From Prorocentrum cordatum (Eukaryota; Sar; Dinophyceae; Prorocentrales; Prorocentraceae): a stretch of 64,000 nucleotides of DNA. Where the stretch lies: NCBI GenBank assembly GCA_963575745.1, contig CAUYUJ010020593.1, positions 293,179 through 357,178 on the forward strand, in the 5' to 3' direction. The notes under the pieces were generated by a model. It was not told the DNA's origin, did no database searches, and saw only the letters and a list, made by a program, of their open reading frames with translations. Positions 40,471 to 51,740 of the stretch are shown in pieces. The stretch's first letter is position 1; each line of letters starts with the position of its first letter. The translations under genes were made by a program, and so were the position numbers.

Positions 40471-40931
40471 GGAGGAAAAAAACACCTGGACTAGACAATT
40501 GACGTTTACTAAACGGCCATTGGCGTTGACTACAAAACCCCCCCTATTCGATTCATTCCTTCTGTGCGTTTACTAAACGGCTTCGCTTGTCGGAGCGATT
40601 ATTATGGAGTCAATTTTCTGTCCTCATCGACTTTTCGGCCGCTCCAGTCTTTCTGTCCGGTTGGATGTCATCGTCGGCGCCGGCTCGGTTGGTCAGCTGC
40701 GTGCCTTCGCCGCGCGGGGTGTCTTCGGTGCGCGGTTCAAGTCTGCGCGCCTGTATGCCTGTTTCTTGTTTTTTTCAATTCGGGCTTTCGTTCGTTCCGG
40801 TCTCTCTCAAAGAGAGAAGGTCTGCGCTGTTTGCTTTTCAATTTGTCCACGAACGGCCAAACTGCCAGTGGCCTGGCCTTGGCGTGGAGTGCCAAAGGGC
40901 GCTATGACCCTTATAGCGGCTGCTATGACCC
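40471..40931. other. unassigned
   Basis: No coding frame recognised. CTATGACCCTTATA is repeated at 40903 and 40922. Confidence 0.35.
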
Positions 40932-42114
40932 TTATACAGTGGCCATGGCCATGCGCTGCATCAGGTCCTCATTGCTCGTCGGTGCGGCATGGAATCCATT
41001 TGGCGCGTCCGCCCCTTGCGCTGGGCTCGGCCTGGAACTTGGCTGACCGAGTGCCATGGGCTCGAACCTAATTGCTGGTGCATTTCGCAGGGCGCCGGCC
41101 CGCGGATCGAACCCACCAGATGCGACCGACAGAGTTGCGACGTCATTGGATTGAGGCATCATCCGCGATGATGGGACTGAGTCGGTCGGCAAGGCTGCTG
41201 GTGGCACGGCAGACGTCGGCGTGGCATCGTCCGCAAGTGCCCCCGCATTCATCAGTAGGCCGGCGTGTTCTGCATATCCTGATGGCGAAGAGTATGATTC
41301 GATATGGGGTGCGGATCCCCATGTGACCCCAGGTCTGTAGCATTCCCATCCAAGAGACCCCATGGGTGCCCACCCCGACACCAGCGGCAGATCGGGCTCG
41401 AACCAGCCGTCTGCGCGTTCGAGGTCTGCTAAGGTTATCGGTTCGTCCCGAAGCTCGTGCGACTCGTCATCGAAATATTGGGGAACCTGCCAGACGTGTC
41501 TCCGCTCGAATGCGGGCTTCATCGCGATCTGGATGAAGTGCTTGGTCGGAATTACGCCATCGAAGCCGCCCGCCATAACAATGGCACTGGTGGAGCGCCA
41601 CAACTGCGCACCGACTTGCAGCAGGCATGAGATAATATGTATAGATTCGAATCGGACATGAGGCCTGATTGAATCCTAGGGTCGCCTGGCAGATGCGGGC
41701 ATCCACGCACAAATGCCCACTCTGTCCCGTTCTTGGGTCGCGCTCTGGGCGGCAGGACAGTCCGTGCTCGCGGACGTGCTGGAGACATTCTCCCCCGGTT
41801 CCATGCATGGAGAACTTTGGAGCGCCATCGCTGGCTGCATCTAGCACTGGGGCGCGCAGTGATTCTTGGAGTGTGATGCCCAGAGGCGAATGTCCGTTGG
41901 TAGCTCTGATCCACCGCGTTGGGTTGTCGCCGTCGTCGCGCGAGCGTTCTAGCTGGGGGCGTGCCATCGCGGCGCCCGACTTGCCCGTCACCCCGGCGAT
42001 GTGCAGTAGTAGCCGCGTCACATATTCGGTTGGTGGACCTACCATCCGATGGGCGACGGTCTCGCAATTACGACAACCCCAGACGCTGGCCACGGCATCT
42101 TCGACCTTTATCAA
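40932..42114 (-). pseudogene. Tpt1/KptA-like RNA 2'-phosphotransferase, interrupted frame
   Basis: Two minus-strand frames join into one Tpt1-like domain. The first (42114 to about 41680) has WIRATNGHS and then FSMHGTGGECLQHVREHGL, matching the Tpt1 RAxxGHS and HGT...I...GL motifs. The second (about 41670 to 40932) has LWRSTSAIVMAGGFDGVIP and KHF, matching the family's C-terminal NGVVLTxG...IP..F strand. A one- or two-base shift or a short intron lies near 41670. The N-terminal Arg-His motif of the family is not seen. About 150 Ser/Ala/Pro-rich residues follow. Tpt1 removes the splice-junction 2'-phosphate from tRNA or ADP-ribosylates RNA ends; activity here is doubtful. Confidence 0.55.
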
Positions 42115-45100
42115 TCCATCGTAAGGGCCCTAGGACGAGTAATCCCTCATGAATCACTGGCAGTGCTGATTGTAACGAAATGGCCCACGCCTGCAGGTGT
42201 GTGACCACCGCGCAGACATTGCAGCCATGTCCTCATGATTCGGCAAGGGCCAGACTTCGCATTGTTGCCTCTTCGGTAATGTTTCCAACCGTTGCTGCCC
42301 CCCCTGGAGAGTCACAGGGTCCACGAGACGAAGATTCCAGCGCAACTCTTATTGCGGTGTCGCGGCGGCATGCTGCGTCGGCATCGCGGGTGGGCCAGCG
42401 CTGTTCTCTCCGTCGGGCGCGCCCGCATCTTCTTGTCCTGGAGAACCTGGCGCGCCCGCCCCCGCCGGGACGTCGGCGCCGACAGGCCTAGGGGGCGCCG
42501 CCTTTGACCTTGGCGAACCCAGCACAGTCGGCGGCGGCCGGGCTGATGACGGGGCCGCGGCCGACGACCCCGCAGGTGCGTCGGCGGGCGGTCCACCCTG
42601 GAACTTTGCCGAAGGCGGTCCACCAGCTTGGGCTGTGGCTGCATGCCCGCCGGAAGTGGTCGTGGTAATGTGCCGGCGTCCTGGCATTATTCCCCCTTGG
42701 TTTTCGGCGCCAGGTCTCGCGGCCCCGCGTTTTCTCACCGCTGCCGCGCCGAATGAAGCGTCGGGATTTGGCTGATCCTTGCTCGTGGCAGAGCTCGAGC
42801 CTCTCTGACTTGCAGCAGGTAGTTTCGGTGTCCAATGCCCCAGAATGCCAGGTCCTGTCAGGGCTTTTCGGACCTGTTAATGGCCGGCTGGTCGGGCATA
42901 AGCGTCGAACTGCCATTGGACCTCTCTCAGCCCCCTGCTCGGCGCTGCCATCGCCCGGGAGAACCGCGCGCACCCTGGCGACTCATCTCGTTATTGTCCT
43001 TATCTTCGAACTCGGGAGATTCGCCCAGATCCACCTCTTGCTCTGGGCGTAGCTTCTTCCCGGGGGCCACGTCTTCGCGGGTCTCCTGGGCGCGCCCGCC
43101 CGTTAACCCAGCAGACGAGGTCGGCGCGGGGGGCCCGCCCCCCCCCCCCCCCCCCCCCCCCCGCCGGGCTTTTCATCTGCCGCTTGAATCCATCCAGGAA
43201 GGGGCGCAGGTGCTGCAGCCCTAGAATTGCCAGCGATCTGCCCCGTCGTGTTCAACTCGCGGTGACGGGGGTGAGCGCTGCCATCGCTGTCGCTAGCGTC
43301 TTCAGCAATCGCTTTGATAACGCAAGCCAGGCTGTCATGCCTCAAGGGCGTGGTCATCCGGTACTTCATCCCATGCCTTCTGTCTCTTGTACTTCGTTGT
43401 CGGAAAACGAGACGCAGTCTGCAATGGATGCGGCCACCCCGCTGCCAATGCCATCGCCGTGGGTAAGGAGGCCAGGGCGTCATGCCATGACTTGGACTGC
43501 GCGATGAGCGATCAATCGGGCAAATTCCACAATTTTCTCTGCGAGATGGGCGCGGCCACGCGCGGTGCCCCCTGCGCGCGTCAATCGCCTGACGCTCGAA
43601 AGCCCGCTCATCGTTGCTGTCTCTGGCACGGCGGCCCGACGTTTTGGCGACGCGGCCCCTGTCGTCACAGACAACAATGTTTCAGAGACCACCGATGACA
43701 AATCTGGGCCCCTGCAGAGCCTCGCTCGAGGAAATAAACCATACAAGAGTCGCCCAGGTGGGGGCCGCGGCTGTCGCGCGAGAAAGGCGCGCGCCTTGTC
43801 CGAGAAGGCCCCCCCCCCCTCCTCTCTCGCTGGAGCTCGAGCCATGCGCGGGCCCAGCTGGATCGGCATAGCCTGTTGCCTTAGAAAATGGCCAGCACCT
43901 CGAAAATGGCTGCGTCCACGGCCATGGCCGCCCGTGCCCGGGCTGCGTTTTCCGGCTTCGCCTGGAACGCCTGCTGCTAGCGGGCCGTAGAGCTGCGGCC
44001 TCTGCGACCGCTCCATTTGCAGCCATTGCAAGGCTCGCCAGAGCCGATTGGGGCCTTGCCAGGCTTGCCAGAATTACCCCCGCACCATGAATGTGTTGGC
44101 GCGGATCTGGCCTCAACCTACCGCCGCCCACCCCCCCCCCGCGAGTCCGCGCGCTGCTGGGGTTGGGGGCGGGCGCGGGCGATTCTGCTCGTGCCAGAGC
44201 GGTTCGGCTAGTGCAGCGCCAGTGGCAGGCGTGGTCTCCGCATCCAACATGCAATCGTCCTCGTCGTCATATCCAGATTATTCCTGCGCGTGTCCGCGCC
44301 AACGCGCGCCGACCCTATCCTCAGCGGGGGCGTCGCGGCGCTCCTCGACTCCGTTGCGGAGGCACCCCGCGCGCCGCTCTACGGACATGGCGGCGTCGGC
44401 AAAAAGGGGCCTTAAAAAGCCAAGACGAACTGGTTCGAGAGGCAAGGGGGCGACCCAATAAATACGGATCCGCCCCCCCGCCCCCCTCCCGCGGAACACT
44501 ACGCTTGGACATGTTTGTTTCTCCCGCAGGTATATCATGTCATTCGGTGCCCGTTATTCCCTATCGGATCAAGCCTGCGCCCCTTGACCTTGCCCGCTGC
44601 GCGCCCGCGACCTCTGCCTCTGCCTGTGCCCCCCCGGAAAAATTCTTCAAGGTCGCAGCCGGTCAATCGAGCGATGAACGCGACCGTGCCTTTGCCGCGC
44701 AATCTGCGGGCGCGCCCACCACCTTCGCCGCGACCCTTTCCTCCGCGGGGGTAGACGCGACGCGCGGCTCGACTGGGCCTCCTAACTGGCGTCGTCATAT
44801 GTCGCCGACGCGTTCTTCTTGCGCGAAAATATCCCAGGTGCAAGTATTGCGCAACTGCATCATCAGCGGCGAGTCGGTCTGACCCCTGGAGGCATCCGGC
44901 GCCGGTAGAGGAGGCCGCATCGGCGTCCGTGCCGGACGTCTCGGCGGCCGGGTGGGCCCCAGAGAGCAGTCGCCCCAGGCGGCGCATAGCAAGCCGCCGA
45001 CGGCGAGCCCACGTTTGAGCCAGGAGGCCGTTCGTCGTTATTGTTGACGTCTTGGCCTAGAAGCGTAGTGGGCTCAGAGGGTTCCCCATCGTTTCGCGCG

Positions 45101-45763
45101 TTGTTCGGCGCGGCTCCCGGCGCGTCACTCATCGCGGCGCGGTAGGTGCCAGCGTTGCGCCCGCGGAAGATGCCCCGATATCGCCTGGGGAGCGCTCGGT
45201 CAAGTGTCCGCGGCTACGCATTCGCCCCGCGAGTTGGTCGCGCCGTCGTTGCGCGCGGGAGCCGATGGTTCAGCGGCCGCAGCAGCTGCGTCGCTCGGGA
45301 GGCACCAACCCCCAAGGCGCGACATTCGATCGGATTAAGGACCTGGCATGTGGGAATGTTAAAGCCCGCTGAGTCTGCCCCCAGCCTGGCCATCTCGAAT
45401 CGGGCCAGTGCGAAGTCAATGCGTTCGCCTCTACCGACCCTGAAGTCGACGCGGGCGGCCCCCGAGGTGGGCTGCCGCCGGCCCTCAAGGTTTTCTTATT
45501 TGGTACTTAATAGATACATGATGTACGTGACTCCGTCGGTGAGCCCCCCTGTAACGTGACGCCATACTAGTTGGCGATGGTGGACGGCGCCCATGGCTAC
45601 TGCCTAGCCAATCCTCCAAGACCGCGCTGTAAAGCAGCGGCCTGTCGCGGTGGGAACGCGCTTCCGCTTGCGACGCTAAACCGTGCGCGAGCTTCGCGAG
45701 CAAAATAGCGGAAGGGCACGTTGCCTGCGGGGCCCCGGCAAGGACCTCGAGCGCGCGTTTCAT
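42115..45763 (-). pseudogene. broken upstream coding sequence, probably the same minus-strand gene
   Basis: Protein-like, GC3-rich minus-strand pieces follow each other in changing frames: MKRALEVLAGAPQATCPSAI (from 45763), RIDFALARFEMARLGADSAG (about 45420), MSDAPGAAPNNARNDGEPSE (from 45132), LAEKIVEFARLIAHRA then SWHDALASLPTAMALAAG (about 43540-43430), CVIKAIAEDASDSDG (about 43310), KLRPEQEVDLGESPEFEDKD (about 43030) and a Pro/Ala-rich stretch ending at 42349. They could be exons or a frameshifted pseudogene; no family recognised. A C25 run (43138-43162) lies in the middle. Confidence 0.4.
43138..43162. repeat. C25 homopolymer
   Basis: Uninterrupted C run. Confidence 0.95.
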
Positions 45764-45984
45764 CTAGTCTTCCCCCTCACACGCATGCCGCGGCAATGCC
45801 CAGACATGCCCAGATAGTTCCAGACATGGCGACCTTAACGTGACGCATGCTCATGTCGTAGCTAATGCCGTTAGGTTGCTCATGATCAGATATTGTCGCG
45901 TCCGTTGGGCTGCGACTGGGTGCCTGGTCCGACGTGGCCGTCAAATTGCCGATAGCTATCGGTGTTCGGGTTGCACCCGGAGCT

Positions 45985-46485
45985 TCACCCCCAAAGGAGG
46001 GGTGCCTCTGGACGCCCTGCCCGAACCCCCCCCCCGCAGGGAGGCGGCGCGGCCTCTGGGCAGCGTGACCCGGAGCTCCGCCCCCCCGAAGGCAGGCGGC
46101 CCCTGGGCCAGCACCCGAAGCTCCACCCCCCCGAAGGGCGGCGGCCCTTGGGCGCTCTGCCCGAAGCTCCACCTCCCAGAAGGGAGGCGGCCCCTGGGCA
46201 GTGTAACCCAGAGCTCCACCCTCCCGAAAGGAAGTGGCCCCTGGGCCAGCACCCGAAGATCCACCCCCCCGACGGGGGCTGGCCTCTGGGTGCGCTGCCC
46301 GAAGCTCCACCTCCCTGCAGGGGAGCGGCCTCCGGGCACTGTGACCCAGAGCCCCGCCCCCCCGAAGGGGGGCGGCCCCTGGGCCAGCGCCCGAAGCTCA
46401 ACCTCCCCGAAGGGAGGCGGTTTCTGGGCGCTCTGCCCGAAACTCCACCCCCCAAAGGGAGGCGGCCTCTAGGCAGCATGAACTC
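45985..46485. repeat. 46-bp minisatellite with a three-unit higher-order period
   Basis: About ten units, recognised by GGCGGCCCCTGGG at spacings of 45-52. Three types alternate (reading CAGCACCCGAAG, CGCTCTGCCCGAAG, CAGTGTAACCCAGAG after it). Three units make 138 bp, so open frames cross the array on both strands. Confidence 0.9.
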
Positions 46486-46611
46486 CATGGCCCCCCCGGG
46501 AGCGACGGCGACGACGAAAACGGCCCTTCCGAGCCTTTGCAGTGGGTCCCTGGCTGCTCCAGCACCTCAAGGGAACGGTGGCGCGACGACGCAGCCCCTT
46601 CGAGGTTTTTT

Positions 46612-46985
46612 CGTCCACTCGTGATTCCAAACCGATTCGGACACCTAGACATACGTTTCCCTGCATTTCGACACGAACGAATCGCGCTCGCGACGACGGT
46701 GGAACAATCCTACACATACGCCGTGACGCCCGAGCGCCTCTGGGCGGGCCAGAAAACGGTAAAAAATTTACCGTCGACTCGTGATATTCAAACACCTAAA
46801 CGTAGGTTTACGGGCGTTTCGACCCAGATGGATCGCGCTCGCCACGACCGTAGCGCAATCCTACTGCTGAGGCGCCACGCAAACGCCGAGACGTCCGAAC
46901 GCCCCCGGCCGGACAAAAAAAACGGTAAAATGCTTTCGTATACTCGCGATTTCAAGCCGACTCAGACACCTAAGCGTGCGTTTCC
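46612..46985. repeat. ~160-bp tandem repeat, 2.4 copies
   Basis: Starts at 46616, 46775 and 46943 with ACTCGTGATT-like words, then GACACCTA, ACGTTTCCCTG-like, GGAACAATCCTAC and ACGGTAAAA. Confidence 0.85.
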
Positions 46986-47019
46986 TGGCGTTGGTCTCCT
47001 CGCGCGCTCCCGAAAACGA

Positions 47020-47177
47020 CGACGGTGACGACGACGACGACGACGTCCGCCCCGTGGAGCGCTCCTGGGGAACCACACCGACGGCGACGACGTCGACGGC
47101 CCCATCGAGCGCTCCCAAGGAGCCACACGACGACGACCGCGACGATGATTCCCTCGAGCGCTCCCAAAAGTCACGAT

Positions 47178-47208
<31 letters not shown>

Positions 47209-47860
47209 TCCGCTCCCTCGAGCGTTCCCAGGTACCACGCCGACGGCGACGACGACGACGGCTCCTTCGAACGCTCCCACAAAACCACACGACAACGACC
47301 ACACCAACTGCGACGACGATGGTCCCCTCGAGCGCTCCCGGAAAGCCACGACGACGACGACGCCCGCACACTGGAACGCTCCCAGGGAACCACACAAACG
47401 GCGACGATGACGGCGGCCCCTTCGAGCGCCCCGACGGAACCGCACGACGACGCCCACGACGATGGTTCCCTCAAGCGCTCTCGAGCGCCGCGACGACGAC
47501 GACGACATCCGTTCCCTCCCAGGGAACCACACCGGCGGCGACGACGACGACGGCTCCCTCGAACGTTCCCAGGGAGCCGCGCGACGACAACAACGATGGT
47601 TTTCTCGAGCGCCCCCATGCACCACGACGCCCACGACGACGACGAAGTCAGCTCCCTCGAGCGCTCCTACGGAACCACATCGACGGCGACGACGACGCCC
47701 CTCCGTGAAGCGGTCCCCAGAAACCACGCGACGACGACCGCGACGACGACGACGACGATGACTCCTTCGAGCGCTCCCATGAGCCACGACGACGACGACA
47801 ATGACGACGGCCCCTCGAGCGCTCCGAGGGAACCATGCCGACGGCGACCACAAGCAAAGC
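47020..47860. repeat. GAC-rich minisatellite, about 17 units of 45-66 bp
   Basis: Each unit has CTCGAGCGCTCCCA, then GGAACCACA and a variable run of GAC/GGC triplets. Unit length varies with the triplet run. Frames on both strands stay open and are artefacts. Confidence 0.9.
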
Positions 47861-48394
47861 TCTCCTGGGATACGAGATGAAATAAAACTTCAAGGCGGAT
47901 CGAACAGTGGCACCGAATGCAGCAAATTCAATGCATTTGCGATTCGGGGTGCTGTGCCCAGCCCCGGAGACCTCGACCAAAATCCCTGCAATGAAACGTC
48001 GGGGCGCTGTCAAAACCACTCGCAACGTGTTACAATCCTCTACGATTCGCCCCAGAGACGCGCGAACGTGTTACAATCCATTGCGGTTCGCCCCAAACGC
48101 CCTGTTGACAGGGAAGTGCCAACATGTCTTAACGAGCACATTTGCATTTCTTATCCCCAGAGCAAATTGTGAACCCCCGGGCACCGTCTGGGACAAGAAA
48201 GCGCGGCGATCGAACGTAAACCATGCATCAAAACGGTCGAAAACGCATGCCAACATCGAAACCAACACAACGAGCGAGCTTTTGGCTTCCAGGACCTTGC
48301 GAATAACCACACCAGAAAGCAAGGACGATCGGCAACGCGCAAACAAATCACGCTAGTGCCCCCTTATTCAATCGCGTCGCTGAATCCTTCCCGC
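47861..48394. other. unassigned
   Basis: CGAACGTGTTACAATCC is repeated at 48022 and 48066. No gene recognised. Confidence 0.35.
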
Positions 48395-48690
48395 TGCCGC
48401 CAATTTGGGAATATACCCCCTGAGCTGCGGGGGCCACCGGGCGCCCACATGGGGGCCCCAAAGACAACGATTGACGGGCCTTCGACGACGCTCAAGCGCG
48501 CGGGGGTTCAGGGGCAACGGCGCGCGCGACTGTCAGCGCCCCCGCCGCCTCCCGCGCGGCCTCGGAGCCCGAGAGAATATTTTCCCTGCGCCGCGGGGGC
48601 CCCTGAGGACCCACACGGGGGGCCCCGATACAACGATTAAAGGGCCTTTGGCGACGCTAAAGCACGCGCGAGCGACATGCAACCTTCCTC
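48395..48690. repeat. direct repeat of about 110 bp, two copies
   Basis: The copies at 48408-48515 and 48577-48680 share GAATAT, CTGCGGGGGCC, GGGGGCCCC, ACAACGATT, GGGCCTT and GCGACGCT. Confidence 0.75.
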
Positions 48691-49779
48691 GTGGACCTCC
48701 TCCCCCTCCCCCTCCTGCCCCTCATTGACTAAAAAACCACTACATTTCACACGCGCGCGCCTCCTCCGCCCTCCCTCCTCCCCCCCGCCGGCACGAGCAA
48801 AGCGACGTGCGTCGCTGCCGCGCGCGTGCGCATCTTTTCCGAAACCGAGCCCGCCGCCGCCGCGCGCCCCCCCGTCTGCGCGCGCTTCGCCATGGCTACA
48901 CGCCCTTGCCCGGATGGCGCACGCGGTCGCCGACCCAGCCCCGAAGCTGCGAGTTCCGCGCCGCCACGCGCCCGCCCGTGCCGCCCCGGCGCAGCTGGAG
49001 GGACGCCCCCTCCCAAGGACGCGCGTCTCCCATCCCAGACGCGATAAGCCGCGAGCTGCCCTGGGCGACGACGACAACGACGACGACAACGACGACGACA
49101 ATAATGACAACAGCGACGCGAAGGGACGACGACCACCTGTGACGCGGTCGCGCATGAGACCCTCGGCGCCGACAACCTCGCGCCCCGCATCCTCCTCCAC
49201 GCACCCCGTCTCCGGCGCCGACCAGAGGTTCGCGAACGAGGCGATGTGCCCCGCGCGCCACTTCTCGACCTGGGGGCGCCCTGAAACGCCACCGCGCTCC
49301 CTGGCGCCGCAATTGGGGCCCTCCATGGGCGCGCTCATCGCGCGCGCGCTCCCCAGCGCCCTGCGCGGGCAGCTTGCGCGGTTCCCTCCTCCTTCCCCTG
49401 GGTCCGTCGTTCCTTCCCCCTGCCTCGTCGCGTGCGGGCTGGGAGTCGCCCCCCCCGCCTCCTCCTCCTCCTCCACCTCCTCCTTTGCTCCCGCTCCCGG
49501 CGTCGGCGCCCCCGGTCCCGCTCCCGGCGCCCCCGATCCCGGCGCCGGGCGCGGCGCCGCCGACCGCCTGGCCGTAGGCTCCGTCGGCGCGGGGCGCCCG
49601 GCGTCGGCGGCAACCAGGGCCGCCGCGCGCCTCTCGGAGCTGCGCACCTGGCCAGGCCCAGCGCGCGGCATGGCGCCGCCGAAAGCAGAGGGAAGGTCCA
49701 AAGCGTTGCTGGCGGCGCGCGCTCGGCGCCGGCGCAATCGTCCTCTCTCTTTTTTCGCCGCCGTCGTCCAGGTCGTCAT
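48637..49779 (-). CDS. hypothetical protein, Arg/Ala-rich (candidate gene)
   Basis: 380 codons on the minus strand. Third positions are nearly always G or C, and the middle (VEKWRAGHIASFANLWSAPE, then MRDRVTGGRRPF) has normal amino-acid use, unlike the repeat-derived frames nearby. The N-terminus is basic (KKERGRLRRRRARAA), followed by a Pro/Gly/Ala linker, an acidic run (KEEVEEEEEAGG) and a Ser/Leu run made by a CGT-type microsatellite at 49065-49110. The last 100 codons look less protein-like. No family recognised. An exon of a larger gene is equally possible. Confidence 0.35.
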   Translation of the reverse strand: MTTWTTAAKKERGRLRRRRARAASNALDLPSAFGGAMPRAGPGQVRSSERRAAALVAADAGRPAPTEPTARRSAAPRPAPGSGAPGAGPGAPTPGAGAKEEVEEEEEAGGATPSPHATRQGEGTTDPGEGGGNRASCPRRALGSARAMSAPMEGPNCGARERGGVSGRPQVEKWRAGHIASFANLWSAPETGCVEEDAGREVVGAEGLMRDRVTGGRRPFASLLSLLSSSLSSSLSSSPRAARGLSRLGWETRVLGRGRPSSCAGAARAGAWRRGTRSFGAGSATACAIRARACSHGEARADGGARGGGGLGFGKDAHARGSDARRFARAGGGEEGGRRRRARVKCSGFLVNEGQEGEGEEVHEEGCMSLARALASPKAL

Positions 49780-50689
49780 GGTCGTCGGCGGCGTCGTCGT
49801 CGCCTCTCCTGCTCTCCTCCTCCTCTTCCTCCTCTGCTCCCCGCTCGTCCAGACCCCTCAGGGACGGGTTCGTCGTCGTCGTGCTTCGGCCCACTCAGAG
49901 AAGCCCCCAGCCGCGTTCCAAAGCGTCGCTGTCGACGCCGCACTGTCGATGCCGCCGAGGCAATATAGATCTGTTCTCCCCCCCCCAAGCGAAGGGGGGG
50001 CGAAGGGGGGGTAGAGCGCTTGCTCGTTGATGTCCGCAGCCGATGGCCGCCAGCATGGAACTTCCCCCCATGAGAAGGGGGGGCGAGGGGGGTAGATCAA
50101 CCCTAACCCTAGCAGGGGGTACTTTTGGGCGGGGGGTGGGAACGGGAACGAAGAGCAGCCGACCCCCTTCACTCCTATAAACAGGAGGGGGTCGAGCTGC
50201 TTCCACCCAGGAAAGGTTGGCCACGCGGTGGGGAGATGGAGGTATAGGACTGTAGATTACCAATTGGTTCGAAAGAATCGGGAGTGTAGTGGCTAAGCGC
50301 CGGCGCAGTCGGGTAATTCACTGTGACGTGGTAAGTTGCTATGTGCGTGCGCAACACCTGATGTAAGAGCCAGCACACGAAGACGTAGCCAGCTCCGATA
50401 CCAAGTGGGAACCAAGGGTACAGGGCTTGACCATAGGGTGATAAAACGACGGCGACTTACCGAGGATCATCCCACAACACACCCCTTTTATGGCAAGCGT
50501 GGCGAGGATGTGAGAGAGAAGCCATGGGATGTAGGGCGGATCATAGATAGGCGCGGCTTATCTCCGATGCTATGATCCCAATAGCATCGCACGCGGCCGT
50601 GCAAAATAGCAACTCCGACACCGCTGCCTGAAGCAAACGTAGCGTCGGATATAATTAGCGTTCGCTACACAGCCTCACCTGGAACCTCG
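49780..50689. other. unassigned, with G-run blocks
   Basis: G-run blocks at 49978-50010 and 50060-50100 recall 9.5-10.6 kb. No gene seen. Confidence 0.4.
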
Positions 50690-50960
50690 TTCGAAGTCCC
50701 AAGACGGCTCAAGTTTCGCCCCAGGTGGCCCAAGAGAGCCCCATCACGGCCCCAGGGAGGGGCCCGAGAGAGATACCTCGAACAGACATGCGGAGCCCTC
50801 CGCTCCAAGAGGACCCCCGAGACCGCCAGGTGCCCAAGGAACTCCCAAGAGGGGGGCACGGGCGGGGCCCCCAAGAGACCCCAAAAAGGGGCCCAGGGGG
50901 TTCCCCAAGGGGCCCCCCAAAAAGCCTCGCCCCGCAGGCTTCATGCCCCTTTTCTGGGGG
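50690..50960. repeat. degenerate CCCAAGAGGxxCC short tandem repeat
   Basis: Same type as 15430-15700; the minus strand reads LG/WG/PLG-rich peptides. Confidence 0.6.
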
Positions 50961-51589
50961 TCGGCGGAATGGCGCAAGCCTCCTGAATAGACAAGGAGTC
51001 GCGAAGCTTGAAGCCCAGATCTGGTCCACACGATCACTTCCAATGTGCGTGTGTGTGTGTTTCGGATAAGGATAAAGGGGAATGCTGGCAGATTGCCTGC
51101 TGCGCGCAGGCTCAACATCCCTTTCAAGAAACAATACGAGATACATTGTATGGTCCAGTCTTGATCATGCGCGGGCGCCCCGTGAACACTTGCACTGTCA
51201 GTTGGCAAGAGTGAGGGGGGGGCCTGGCATGCGCTGCTCACCTCACGGCTGTCGCGGACCTGGCTGGCGTGGATGCTTCGCCAGCCAGATGCTAAAAAAT
51301 CTTGGGCAGGAGTGCCACAAGACCGCGAACTCCAACAGGTCAGAGCATTTATCCCGCATTGCCGAAGGCCATTGGCCGAAGGCACTGAGCAGGGCACCGC
51401 AACCTCGCAGGTGTGCGTAATCTTTCAAACTTCGCTACGCGAATGGGGTCGAACCTCGCTGGCGTGGTTCCCGATGATTCTCCACGGCGGCCCTACCCAT
51501 GAAAAGACTCGGGTGCTACGTCTGCGCTGGGACAGCGGGTCCTTCCGGGGAGGGGGGGGGCTCCCTGGGTCTGGAACCCTCCCGGCAAG
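50961..51589. other. unassigned
   Basis: A short TG tract at 51045-51060 is the only feature seen. Confidence 0.35.
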
Positions 51590-51740
51590 TGCTTCAAGTG
51601 CCCACGATGTCCCAAGATCGCTCCAAGGTGGCCACAGGTGGCGCGAGATGACCTCCAATGTCGCACAAGGCGGCTCAAGGTAGTCTCCAGCGTGCCTCCA
51701 AGAGGCTCCAGAGACCCCTCCAAGACGGCACCAGGTGGCA
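51590..51740. repeat. degenerate CTCCAAGxxGGC short tandem repeat
   Basis: Same type as 50690-50960. Confidence 0.6.

Noticed and set aside
45840-46624. Proline-rich repeat proteins over the 46-bp array
   Set aside because: Frames are open on both strands because the period is a multiple of three at the higher-order level; no start context or unique domain.
46861-47880. Arg/Val- or Asp/Thr-rich frames on both strands
   Set aside because: By-products of the GAC minisatellite.
50096-50113. Telomere-like AACCCTAACCCTA
   Set aside because: Only two units and not the TTTAGGG type expected in this lineage; probably chance.
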